Source: JAGUXG01 sp043798435 (lineage in GTDB: Bacteria > UBA9089 > UBA9088 > JAGUXG01). From it: a stretch of DNA of 13,068 nt. Both the position numbers and the translations under genes were made by a program. The notes under the pieces were generated by a model. The model made no database searches. It saw only the letters and a program-made list of their open reading frames with translations, and had not been told where the DNA came from. Below, piece after piece: positions 6,673 to 12,680 of the stretch. The DNA is taken from positions 1-13,068 of the forward strand of contig JAZDOR010000116.1 in assembly GCA_043798435.1 (NCBI GenBank), read 5' to 3'. Each line of letters begins with the position of its first letter. Position 1 is the first letter of the stretch.

Positions 6673-6756
6673 CGTAAACTGTTTAGTTATTTAGTTTAGT
6701 TATTTATTCGTAAACTGTTTAGTTATTTATTTAGTTATTTAGTTTAGTTATTTATT
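6673..6756. repeat. AT-rich tandem repeat, two unequal units
   Basis: A unit starting CGTAAACTGTTTAGTTATTT runs 6673-6708 (36 bp) and again from 6709 to 6756 (48 bp), the second lengthened by extra TTTAGTTAT copies. Its last bases give the stop codon of the minus-strand aminopeptidase fragment. Confidence 0.75.
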
Positions 6757-7018
6757 ATGTAAGTCTATATACCTTTCCATCTTTTATATCAGTAATGATA
6801 GGGGAAGGGAGCTTTTTGTCTCCCCTTGATTTTATCACTAACCTTCCCTTGGCTGTTCCTTCAACTGGGGCTAAAAAGACCTCTCCTGCTGGAAGGTTGC
6901 CAAAATCACCAGGCTTTCTCAATATCCCAGAATCTATCTGTATCGGTCTGTCCTTTATGGAAAACCTGAGATGCGTTCCACAAGGGGCTATAATCTGGAC
7001 ATCCTCTCCTTTCTCCAA
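6755..7018 (-). pseudogene. Internal fragment of an M29-type aminopeptidase
   Basis: The 87 residues read like the middle of an aminopeptidase T / leucyl aminopeptidase (M29-like) protein: ALEKGEDVQIIAPCGTHLRF, then GDFGNLPAGEVFLAPVEGTA. Members of that family are usually 320-410 aa. Both the N-terminal part and the C-terminal part with the His/Asp metal ligands are missing, so this cannot be an active enzyme. The apparent start is TTG with no real initiation signal. The upstream end overlaps, in another frame, the tail of a cyclase-like ORF; the downstream end stops in a TAA created at the edge of a tandem repeat. It is best read as a relic brought together with the neighbouring fragment by recombination. 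Confidence 0.7.
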
Positions 7019-7499
7019 AGCCCTCTGATTCCAGGTCTTGATGATAGGGCTTATGAAAGTCTATGGAGACGACCATTTGACCTGCCTTAGACTCTTTTTC
7101 CATCTTTTTGAATAAAGAGTCAATCTTACCACTTTCTATCTCTACAATTTGATTTTCTGGGTTATAAGTAGCCTTATATGAGCAGAAGTGGGCTACAAGG
7201 CGGAATTTAATCACAAAGCCGCGATGAGTGGTTTTTCCCGTTGCAGGGAACTGCTTTAATGCATCTTGATAGAACTGTGTTGCTTTTGTGGGGTCATTGC
7301 CGATAAACAGGCAGGCGTCACGAATATCTTTTACCCAGGTAAATTCGTATCGTGAGGATATATCTTTAATCCTTGCCAGGAATATATTTAGTGCCTCATC
7401 GCAGATTGTATCACCCAAGTATTTAATCTGTTCAGAATGGCCGACTACATCAAATAGTAATACAATACCAGAGGCTTGTTTTGTATGTTGGGTGGGCAT
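6906..7499 (-). CDS. Class III nucleotidyl cyclase-like protein, C-terminally altered
   Basis: The first ~155 of 197 residues resemble a class III adenylate/guanylate cyclase domain. GIVLLFDVVGHSEQ (11-24) matches the first metal-binding motif with Asp17; VKDIRDACLFIGNDP (56-70) matches the second, with Asp61 but Arg in place of the usual Gly (G-D motif). FVIKFRLVAHFCSYK (95-109) matches the strand usually written LRIGIHTG, but without its glycines, so activity is doubtful. From about residue 161 the frame runs over the aminopeptidase fragment out of phase, ending after GQTDTDRFWDIEKAW; this tail is probably not natural. The ATG at 7499 follows GAGG with an 8-nt gap. There are no membrane segments. 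It may be a degenerate regulatory domain or a pseudogene. Confidence 0.6.
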   Translation of the reverse strand: MPTQHTKQASGIVLLFDVVGHSEQIKYLGDTICDEALNIFLARIKDISSRYEFTWVKDIRDACLFIGNDPTKATQFYQDALKQFPATGKTTHRGFVIKFRLVAHFCSYKATYNPENQIVEIESGKIDSLFKKMEKESKAGQMVVSIDFHKPYHQDLESEGFGERRGCPDYSPLWNASQVFHKGQTDTDRFWDIEKAW

Positions 7500-7596
7500 C
7501 TTTTCAACCTCATTTATACCGAGAATAAATCAGTCCTTGCGAAAATTAAGAGCAGGCCAAAGATGAAAATCAAATATCAAAAATCATTGGTTAGGA

Positions 7597-7747
7597 AGTG
7601 AGTAAAAATAACTTCCTTATATTGCGTAGGATTTTGTTTCGTATTCAAGGCGTGCCAAAGGGCGCATAGCAACGCTATGTAACCTTTGGCACAACGCAGA
7701 AGACGGAGCAAAAGACAAGCAAGATGTGGAAGTTATTTTTACTTACT
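7597..7747. mobile_element. MITE-like palindromic element with 20-bp terminal inverted repeats
   Basis: The ends are inverted repeats: AGTGAGTAAAAATAACTTCC (7597-7616) and the reverse complement of 7728-7747, 19 of 20 matching. The 151-bp interior is itself a nested imperfect hairpin, with central arms GTGCCAAAGG (7652-7661) and CCTTTGGCAC (7683-7692) and inner arms GCATAGC/GCTATGT. It has no coding capacity. The interior is more GC-rich than its surroundings. No clear target-site duplication is visible. It ends 14 bp from the hicA stop codon. Confidence 0.75.
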
Positions 7748-7761
7748 GACTTAAACCAATA

Positions 7762-7986
7762 TTACTGATACTTTAATAATTCCTCTACCGTTAGATCAAT
7801 ATCTTTGGCTATTTGACGCAGTAAAATAGGAGAAATGTCCCTTCCTTGATGGAATGGTACCGTAGTACACCTTCCATCTAAATGCCGATACTGTCTATGA
7901 GAACCTCGTTGGCGAACCTCTGAAAAACCTGATGCTTCAAGAATTGATGAGACTTCACGAGATTTCAGAACTGGATATTTGCCCAT
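7762..7986 (-). CDS. hicA: HicA-family mRNA interferase toxin
   Basis: This 74-aa protein has the dsRBD-like HicA fold pattern: LKSREVSSILEASGFSEVRQ, then the catalytic motif GSHRQY (His30), then CTTVPFHQGRDISPILLRQI. His30 is the expected catalytic residue for ribosome-independent mRNA cleavage. The length is typical. It begins 2 nt after the stop of the hicB-type antitoxin gene, so the two are translationally linked. The order antitoxin-then-toxin is less common than hicA-hicB but is well known. All recognisable key residues are present, so it may be functional. A MITE-like element lies directly downstream. Confidence 0.93.
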   Translation of the reverse strand: MGKYPVLKSREVSSILEASGFSEVRQRGSHRQYRHLDGRCTTVPFHQGRDISPILLRQIAKDIDLTVEELLKYQ

Positions 7987-7988
7987 GG

Positions 7989-8198
7989 TCAGGCTACCAT
8001 CACATTTTGTATTCCAACAAATTCACTTTCTAATCTTGGTTCACCATCCATCAAGAGCATTTCTATAACTTCCTGAAGATTATGGTGTAATTCATCCAGG
8101 GTCTCGGCTTGAGAATGTGCTCCAGAAAAGCCAGGAACATAGCCAACATATAAGTTAGTATCAGGGCAATGTTCAACAACAGCACTATAAGTCTTCAT
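7989..8198 (-). CDS. hicB: HicB-family antitoxin (short form)
   Basis: The 69-aa protein matches the partial RNase-H-like HicB domain: YSAVVEHCPDTNLYVGYVPG, then FSGAHSQAETLDELHHNLQE, then VIEMLLMDGEP. It has no C-terminal DNA-binding domain (HTH or ribbon-helix-helix), so autoregulation, if any, would need another mechanism or the complex. The stop is TGA, 2 nt before the hicA ATG. No Shine-Dalgarno site is seen before the ATG at 8198. tRNA-Lys lies 59 bp upstream on the same strand. Confidence 0.92.
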   Translation of the reverse strand: MKTYSAVVEHCPDTNLYVGYVPGFSGAHSQAETLDELHHNLQEVIEMLLMDGEPRLESEFVGIQNVMVA

Positions 8199-8228
8199 GA
8201 TAGATTTCTAACGACCAGGCTCACCGAT

Positions 8229-8256
8229 TTTATCTGGACTTTTGTTAATTTGTAAA
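8229..8256 (-). promoter_or_regulatory. Possible promoter of hicBA
   Basis: On the minus strand TTTACA (8256-8251), a 16-bp spacer and GATAAA (8234-8229) lie directly after the 3' end of tRNA-Lys. The predicted start is near 8222, leaving about 24 nt before hicB. Transcription by read-through from tRNA-Lys is the alternative. Confidence 0.4.
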
Positions 8257-8257
8257 A

Positions 8258-8330
8258 TGGGCCGTGTAGGTCTCGAACCTACCACACCCGGCTTAAAAGG
8301 CCGGTGCTCTACCCGATGAGCTAACGGCCC
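8258..8330 (-). tRNA. tRNA-Lys (anticodon UUU)
   Basis: A complete cloverleaf can be read on the minus strand: acceptor stem GGGCCGU / ACGGCCC, anticodon arm CCGGC-CUUUUAA-GCCGG with anticodon UUU, and T arm GUAGG-UUCGAGA-CCUAC. The discriminator base is A (8258), and CCA is not encoded. It is 73 nt long. The hicBA pair lies immediately downstream. Confidence 0.96.
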
Positions 8331-8429
8331 AATTCATAGAGCAGTAAATAACATTTATTTATCATTATTGCTAAATGTTAAATGATATTGGAAATTAGAA
8401 ATTGGGAAGAAAAGATTCTGCTTCTGTGC

Positions 8430-8532
8430 TAATTTCTAATTTCTAATTTCTAATTTCTAATTTCTAATTTCTAATTTCTAATTTCTAATTTCTAATTTCT
8501 AATTTCTAATTTCTAATTTCTAATTTCTAATT
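8430..8532. repeat. 7-bp tandem repeat (TAATTTC), about 14.7 copies
   Basis: Fourteen perfect TAATTTC units run from 8430 to 8527, with a partial unit to 8532. Inverted copies of the unit (GAAATTAGAAATT) lie at about 8391-8405, so the tract can fold back on them. The last unit contributes the TAG stop of the DedA-like gene. The perfect copies suggest recent slippage; copy number is likely to vary between strains. Confidence 0.95.
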
Positions 8533-9207
8533 AAAATTATCCTCAATCACATCAACACCTGTCAATTCTTTTTTGTTGTTTCTATGGATAGACAAGGCGA
8601 TTCCTATGAATATAGCAAAAATAATCACATAGCTCCAAAAGGGCAGATTAATCATCTTTCCAGTTAAGGCGAGAATATAATATCGTGGTGTCCTTCCAAC
8701 AAATACAGCAAGAATATATAGGGATAGCGAATAACTGCTTGTTACAGCAAAGACTCTAAACGGTGCAAAAGGAACGGGTGTAAAGCCAGCAAACACAAGA
8801 GAGAAAAAGGGCGCCTTTTTGAAATAAGACTCTAATTTTTGATAGGTCTGTCTTTCTTTCATAGCCTTGAGTGGCTTCAGCTTCATAATCCACTGAAGAA
8901 GTTGATAATTAAACAACTCCATAAGGCAGGTCGCTATCCCTCCTGAGAGAGCGACAAGCCAGGGAGAAAAAAGCGTTCCATAGAGTAATACTGCGGGTTC
9001 ATGAGGCAACCATGGAATACAGAAATTGGAAATGGCAGTGTAAAAAAAGAACCACGCCAAGCCATGATACGCCGGCAATAATAACACAACTACCAATTCT
9101 ATAATAACAAAAATTGCTATGAGAAGCGCAAATAGCTGTCGCTTTTTGAATTTGTTTGTATTTGACATTTTTGCAAAAGTTCTATTAGAGAGCATTAACT
9201 TAAACAT
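8527..9207 (-). CDS. DedA/VTT-domain membrane protein
   Basis: A 226-aa multi-spanning membrane protein. Hydrophobic segments fall at about residues 24-46, 48-66, 72-92, 134-156, 160-182 and 189-207. The family signatures are a re-entrant loop IPWLPHEPAVLLYGTLF (64-80), FTPVPFAPFRVFA (142-154) and the F-x-G-R motif as FVGRTPRYYILALTG (169-183). DedA/VTT proteins help move lipid carriers such as undecaprenyl phosphate or phospholipids across the membrane; the substrate here is unknown. Alternative starts are Met5 and Met14, neither with an SD site. The last codons run into a 7-bp tandem repeat that provides the stop, so the C-terminus may have been reshaped. It lies 50 bp downstream of the DUF2723 gene on the same strand and may be in one transcript. 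Confidence 0.82.
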   Translation of the reverse strand: MFKLMLSNRTFAKMSNTNKFKKRQLFALLIAIFVIIELVVVLLLPAYHGLAWFFFYTAISNFCIPWLPHEPAVLLYGTLFSPWLVALSGGIATCLMELFNYQLLQWIMKLKPLKAMKERQTYQKLESYFKKAPFFSLVFAGFTPVPFAPFRVFAVTSSYSLSLYILAVFVGRTPRYYILALTGKMINLPFWSYVIIFAIFIGIALSIHRNNKKELTGVDVIEDNFN

Positions 9208-9257
9208 TTTTTGGATAGGTTCTTAGTAACAACACAAAAAATTTTAGTTTCAAAATC

Positions 9258-11474
9258 TTATTTTTTGGTGATGAGTAAAGAGAGATTCCTCTTTGCCTCA
9301 GGGTGTTCTGGGTTGATAGAGAGAGCCTCTTTTAAGGATGCGATTGCCTTATCTTGCTCTCCCATCTTAAAGTATAGCACACCAAGGTCAGCAAAGCAAT
9401 CTGCATACACGGGGTTTAATTTTAAGGCTTTGTTGTAAGAGCTCATAGCCTTGTCATACTCCTCTGATAACACATAGTTCCTACCCATCTCTTTATATAT
9501 CTCAGGGTCTATACTGCAAAGTTCCAAAGCCTTCTCATAAGAATCCAAGCCATCTTTATACCTGCCCAACATATTATAAAAACCACCCCTCTCCTTCCAT
9601 GCCTTAGAATACTCTTTTATTATTCCTTCTATTCTCCAGTTTTTCTTTATGCTTTCATCGTGCAGAAAGCGGAAGCGAAAGTTTGGAGGATTTTCATCCA
9701 AAAACTTACCGAAATCTGTATCAGCCTTAGCCACATAATAGACAAAGCCTTTGGGAATAAGGATATGGGAGGGAGGAACAGCCCCCTTGAAATCAAGATA
9801 GACAGATATTTTTGGGTTGTTCATCACCAAGGTATCAAACCTCTTTCTTGATATCCCTTCCAGTTCATTATAAGGTTTTCCTTTTGAGAGAGTAGGATCA
9901 ATTTTTGCCTCTGGTATAATAAAATTAAGTGTCCGAAGCACCCAGTCTTGATGGAAGTAAGGATAGAGGATTGGCATTATCTTCTCATCTCTATTTTCCA
10001 CATAAAGAAGATACCAGAGGGGAAAGATGTTGTAATCCATCGTGTAGAAAGAGACTGAGTTTTTAGAGAGGGTATGAAGAAGTGAGACAGTGTGGTCATA
10101 GACAAAATAGTGCTTTGACCTATTGCAGAAGGGATAATGAAGATATAAAAGGATGAGGGGAAGCAGAAGAAAGAGAAAAGATGCCCTTTTTATCTGAATA
10201 AAAGCCAGACCACAGCCTATGAGGATGGAGAGATACAGAAAGAGCGGGATATAATAATCCTGGATGTTTGGGATGTTGTAACCTAAGGCAAGATAGATAT
10301 TTATGCAAATTGTAGGGAGCAAAAAGATAAAAAAGAGTGGCTTTCTTCTAAAAAGAAAAATTACCCCAAGCAGGCTGAATACTAAAAGAAAGGAGAATTG
10401 CTCTGTTAGAAGTCCTGGGAGATGTTGAGAGACGAGCCTTGTGATAGAAGGCAGAGAAAACAAGGCTTTATACCCAAAGCCAGTAATATGGTTCTTAAAG
10501 CCAAAGAGATCCTGCGGGTTATTCCAGTTTAGAGGAGGGTTTCCTGAAGCGGCGATGGGAAGGTAGAGCCAGAGGAACAGGGGCAAGAGGAAGAGCAATA
10601 AATTGCGAATTGCGAATTGCGAATTGCGAATTGAAAAAATCTGTGAAAATCTGTGCAATCTGTGGATTATTTCTCTGTGCTCTCTGTGTCCTCTGTGGCT
10701 AATATTTCTGTGGTTCCATAATGTAGCAAGGATGAAGAAGACAACCCCCGGGATGATGTAGGTAGTCTGAAAGTGATGGGCAAAGGAGAGACCCAATACA
10801 AAAGCAAATAAGTAAAGATAGGTTCTATGTTCTATGTTCGAGGTTCTATGTTTTGGATTCTCTAAACCTTGAACCTTGAACTTAGAACTTTGAACTGCTT
10901 CTTGCCAAAGATAGGTTCTATGTTCTATGTTCGAGGTTCTATGTTTTGGATTCTCTAAACCTTGAACCTTGAACTTAGAACTTTGAACTGCTTCTTGCCA
11001 TTTTAAGAGGAGAAAGGTGAGTAGGCTGAAAAATAGAGCGTTCAAGGTATATTTTTCGGCGATAACTGCTTGTTCCCAGAAGGTGGTAGAGAAGGCAAGA
11101 ACCAATGAGGCAACAATTGCAGGCACCATTTGTTCTATGTTCGATGTTCTATGTTCTATGTTAGCTGACTTTGAACTTAGAACCTTGAACTTAGAACCTT
11201 GAACGATCTTCAAGGTGATAAGATAGACCATCATAACAGCAATAGAGGCAAAGATGGCGGAGAGGCAGTTCATTCTGTAGGCAATACTTCCAATGGGGAT
11301 CAGGGTGATAAAGAGCTTGCCAAATATAGTGTATAGGGGATAGCCTGTGGGATGGCATATTCCCATAGTAAAACAGGCTGTAGTCATATCGCCTGAGTCA
11401 TGCAGACCGACAGTTGGGGTCAGGGTAAGGAGATACAGAAGAAAAGAGAATAGGAGTGGAAATAGTGCCAACAT
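9258..11474 (-). CDS. DUF2723 membrane protein with C-terminal TPR domain
   Basis: A 738-aa protein. The N-terminal motif GLHDSGDMTTACFTMG (23-38) followed by HPTGYPLY (41-48) is the DUF2723 signature. This is a glycosyltransferase-C-like polytopic family; the acidic DSGD pair sits where GT-C enzymes bind metal or lipid-linked sugar. Many hydrophobic segments fill residues 1-450, and about 612-738 form three or four TPRs (YKDGLDSYEKALEL, YDKAMSSYNKALKLNP, QDKAIASLKEALSINP). Three inter-helix segments are not family sequence but translated intergenic-type repeats: about 92-115, 159-220 (two identical 31-aa copies) and 254-291 (HRNISHRGHREHRE). The frame stays open throughout. The start at 11474 has no SD site, but a promoter-like repeat lies at 11510-11539. 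Protein glycosylation or lipid-linked sugar transfer is likely from the family, not shown. Confidence 0.88.
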   Translation of the reverse strand: MLALFPLLFSFLLYLLTLTPTVGLHDSGDMTTACFTMGICHPTGYPLYTIFGKLFITLIPIGSIAYRMNCLSAIFASIAVMMVYLITLKIVQGSKFKVLSSKSANIEHRTSNIEQMVPAIVASLVLAFSTTFWEQAVIAEKYTLNALFFSLLTFLLLKWQEAVQSSKFKVQGLENPKHRTSNIEHRTYLWQEAVQSSKFKVQGLENPKHRTSNIEHRTYLYLFAFVLGLSFAHHFQTTYIIPGVVFFILATLWNHRNISHRGHREHREIIHRLHRFSQIFSIRNSQFAIRNLLLFLLPLFLWLYLPIAASGNPPLNWNNPQDLFGFKNHITGFGYKALFSLPSITRLVSQHLPGLLTEQFSFLLVFSLLGVIFLFRRKPLFFIFLLPTICINIYLALGYNIPNIQDYYIPLFLYLSILIGCGLAFIQIKRASFLFLLLPLILLYLHYPFCNRSKHYFVYDHTVSLLHTLSKNSVSFYTMDYNIFPLWYLLYVENRDEKIMPILYPYFHQDWVLRTLNFIIPEAKIDPTLSKGKPYNELEGISRKRFDTLVMNNPKISVYLDFKGAVPPSHILIPKGFVYYVAKADTDFGKFLDENPPNFRFRFLHDESIKKNWRIEGIIKEYSKAWKERGGFYNMLGRYKDGLDSYEKALELCSIDPEIYKEMGRNYVLSEEYDKAMSSYNKALKLNPVYADCFADLGVLYFKMGEQDKAIASLKEALSINPEHPEAKRNLSLLITKK
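10601..10715. repeat. Intergenic-type repeats inside the DUF2723 gene (segment 1)
   Basis: 4.7 copies of the 7-bp unit AATTGCG (10601-10633) are followed by repeats of ATCTGTG (10637-10668) and CTCTGTG-type copies up to about 10715. In the gene's frame they encode residues 254-291, including IRNSQFAIRN, a 7-residue periodicity as expected from three 7-bp units. Confidence 0.85.
10814..10999. repeat. Perfect 93-bp tandem duplication inside the DUF2723 gene
   Basis: Positions 10814-10906 and 10907-10999 are identical over 93 bp, which is 31 codons, so the frame is kept. Each copy contains GTTCTAT, GAACCTT and GAACTTA-type 7-bp motifs and encodes a 31-residue block containing SSKFKVQG and HRTSNIEHRT. 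Confidence 0.95.
11131..11204. repeat. Intergenic-type repeats inside the DUF2723 gene (segment 2)
   Basis: GTTCTAT-type units (11132-11160) and GAACTTA/GAACCTT-type units (11172-11204) are in inverted relation to each other. They are translated as residues 92-115 (SKFKVLSS, NIEHRTSNIE). Confidence 0.8.
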
Positions 11475-11481
11475 TTAGGTG

Positions 11482-11568
11482 GTTCTAGGTTCTATGTTCT
11501 AGGTTAAAGATTATACCCAATGAAAATGTGATTTAGCAAAAAAATCGGTATAACATAGAACCTAGAAC
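11482..11568. repeat. 17-bp perfect inverted repeat upstream of the DUF2723 gene
   Basis: GTTCTAGGTTCTATGTT (11482-11498) is the exact inverse of 11552-11568. The arms are of the same GTTCTAG/GTTCTAT 7-bp type as those inside the gene. Between them lies promoter-like repeat copy 4. The RNA between tRNA-Pro and the DUF2723 start could form a long hairpin. Confidence 0.8.
11510..11539 (-). promoter_or_regulatory. Promoter-like dispersed repeat, copy 4, upstream of DUF2723
   Basis: On the minus strand TTGCTA (11539-11534), 18 bp, TATAAT (11515-11510), with TTTTCATTGGG before the -10 box as in the other copies. The predicted start near 11503 leaves about 29 nt to the ATG at 11474. This is the only copy correctly placed to drive a gene. 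Confidence 0.5.
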
Positions 11569-11586
11569 TTAGAACATTTACTACTA

Positions 11587-11661
11587 TCGGGGCGAGAGGA
11601 TTCGAACCTCCGACTTCCTGCTCCCAAAGCAGGCGCGCTAACCGGGCTGCGCTACGCCCCG
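11587..11661 (-). tRNA. tRNA-Pro (anticodon UGG)
   Basis: The minus strand reads acceptor CGGGGCG / CGCCCCG, anticodon arm CCUGC-UUUGGGA-GCAGG (anticodon UGG) and T arm GGAGG-UUCGAAU-CCUCU. A first base C paired with G72 is typical for tRNA-Pro. The discriminator is A; CCA is not encoded. Its first base directly follows the thioredoxin stop codon. Confidence 0.95.
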
Positions 11662-12018
11662 TCATTTAGAAGGTATAGATTCAATGATGGATTCAATCTT
11701 TTTTCTCATAATCTCTTCAGGTATTACACCGACTAATTGATCAATCACTTTTCCTTTCATAAAAAATTTGAATGTGGGAATGCTCATTATCCCATATTGA
11801 GCGGCTGTATTTCTGTTCGTATCAACATTGAGCTTCAAAACCTTAGCCTTTCCTTTATAATCTGCGGCTATTGTCTCAATGACCGGTGTCATCATCCGAC
11901 AGGGACCACACCAACTTGCCCAAAAATCAACCAGGACAGGTATTTCAGACTCTAAGACCTCTTTCTGAAAACTCTCATCACTCACCTCTTCGGCTATTCC
12001 TCCACCTTCTATTCTCAT
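11662..12018 (-). CDS. trxA: Thioredoxin
   Basis: A 118-aa thioredoxin, a general protein disulfide reductase of the cytoplasm. The active site is WCGPC (Cys37 and Cys40) in DFWASWCGPCRMM, and the cis-proline is Pro81 in MSIPTFKFF. The chain is about 10 residues longer than E. coli thioredoxin, mostly at the N-terminus (MRIEGGGIAEEVSDESF). The start at 12018 is supported by AAAGGAGG with an 8-nt gap. This SD begins on the very next base after the encoded CCA of tRNA-Gly, and the TGA stop touches the first base of tRNA-Pro. The gene is therefore sandwiched between two tRNAs and probably released from a joint transcript by tRNA processing. No thioredoxin reductase is present in the window. Confidence 0.95.
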   Translation of the reverse strand: MRIEGGGIAEEVSDESFQKEVLESEIPVLVDFWASWCGPCRMMTPVIETIAADYKGKAKVLKLNVDTNRNTAAQYGIMSIPTFKFFMKGKVIDQLVGVIPEEIMRKKIESIIESIPSK

Positions 12019-12034
12019 TCTATCGTCCTCCTTT

Positions 12035-12109
<75 letters not shown>

Positions 12110-12115
12110 TTAAAT

Positions 12116-12448
12116 CTACATAGCAGAAGCCATCATTCTATCTTCAATCTTTGCTACAAGTCCACCATCAATATACAAAATCAGCTCTGCTGGCGTCCAG
12201 GTTATAACTACATAATGGTCCTTTTCTGGGTCCAATAAACTAATATCGTGTGATAATGTCCTGATGTAGCTTACAGGATGATAATGCTCCACATACAGCT
12301 TCATATCTGGAGTCTTTGAGACCTGTAGCTTAGCATCGCCGATTGGTCCATCAAAAAACCTGCGTCCAACTCTATCTTTCAACCAGGTAGGGTTTCTCTC
12401 AATCCTTACCCAAAATTCAAATGTTCCTTCTTTATAAGTATAAGACAT
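12116..12448 (-). CDS. Small LamG/concanavalin A-like domain protein
   Basis: A 110-aa protein with the features of a LamG-type jelly-roll: GTFEFWVRI (8-16) matches the usual EGTIEFWV strand, and HYVVITWTPAELILYIDGGL (78-97) matches the conserved strand pair h-x-V-x-x-T-W-x(4)-L-Y-x-D-G. LamG domains bind carbohydrates or proteins and usually belong to large secreted proteins; here the domain stands alone with no signal peptide, which is unusual. Its ATG is one base after the TAA of the 73-aa gene, with GAGG overlapping the end of that gene, so translation is coupled. The stop is 6 nt before tRNA-Gly. It could be a trimmed remnant of a larger protein or a genuine small cytoplasmic partner of the membrane protein. 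Confidence 0.75.
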   Translation of the reverse strand: MSYTYKEGTFEFWVRIERNPTWLKDRVGRRFFDGPIGDAKLQVSKTPDMKLYVEHYHPVSYIRTLSHDISLLDPEKDHYVVITWTPAELILYIDGGLVAKIEDRMMASAM

Positions 12449-12449
12449 T

Positions 12450-12671
12450 TTATTTTACCTCTTCAAGGGATTTGACCCTTTCTTCAGAGCTAAACTCTAT
12501 ACTTCCCCACGGTCCCTCCATCTTTATCTTTCCGCCTTTCTTATCTAAAATGCCTGAAATTGAGTTTATAAGATTTACTAATGATCCCTTAAGAAAGAAA
12601 AATACAGCAAAAACTGTTACAGGCCAGACAATTTTATTAATTAACTCAATTATCGCCCTAAAAATTTCCAT
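12450..12671 (-). CDS. 73-aa single-pass membrane protein, function unknown
   Basis: The protein starts MEIFRAIIELINKIVW and has one hydrophobic segment (about residues 12-28, IVWPVTVFAVFFFL), then a charged cytoplasmic tail (DKKGGKIKMEGP and GSIEFSSEERVKSLEEVK). I do not recognise the family with certainty; small proteins of the same layout (helix, basic linker, short beta/charged tail) are often annotated as hypothetical near tRNAs and phage genes. The reading frame is open upstream into tRNA-Leu (to 12707), but that part is tRNA sequence read as protein. The ATG at 12671 is only 9 nt from the tRNA-Leu 3' end and has no SD site. It is coupled to the LamG-like gene with a 1-nt gap. Confidence 0.7.
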   Translation of the reverse strand: MEIFRAIIELINKIVWPVTVFAVFFFLKGSLVNLINSISGILDKKGGKIKMEGPWGSIEFSSEERVKSLEEVK

Positions 12672-12680
12672 AGTTCTTAC

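Larger units (their letters stand above)
6364..6754. other. Intergenic region holding remnants and repeats
   Basis: This 391-bp stretch holds the M16 promoter, a palindrome-family copy (6406-6434), a frameshifted coding remnant (6444-6618), a 7-bp-stem hairpin AGTATTT/AAATACT (6635-6641 and 6649-6655), and tandem AT-rich repeats (6673-6756). I see no intact gene. Confidence 0.6.

Noticed and set aside
8258..8330. tRNA-Lys as an integration site (att) for the hicBA/MITE region
   Set aside because: I found no second copy of the tRNA-Lys 3' end in the window and no integrase gene.
8430..8532. CRISPR array
   Set aside because: The units are contiguous 7-mers with no spacers, so this is a simple tandem repeat.
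10814..10999. CRISPR-like or IS duplication
   Set aside because: Two adjacent identical 93-bp copies with no spacer and no transposase; a tandem duplication explains it.
11535..11560. Rho-independent terminator after tRNA-Pro
   Set aside because: There is a T-run on the minus strand (complement of AAAAAAATC) but no GC-rich stem directly before it; the nearby inverted repeat has its arms on both sides of the T-run.
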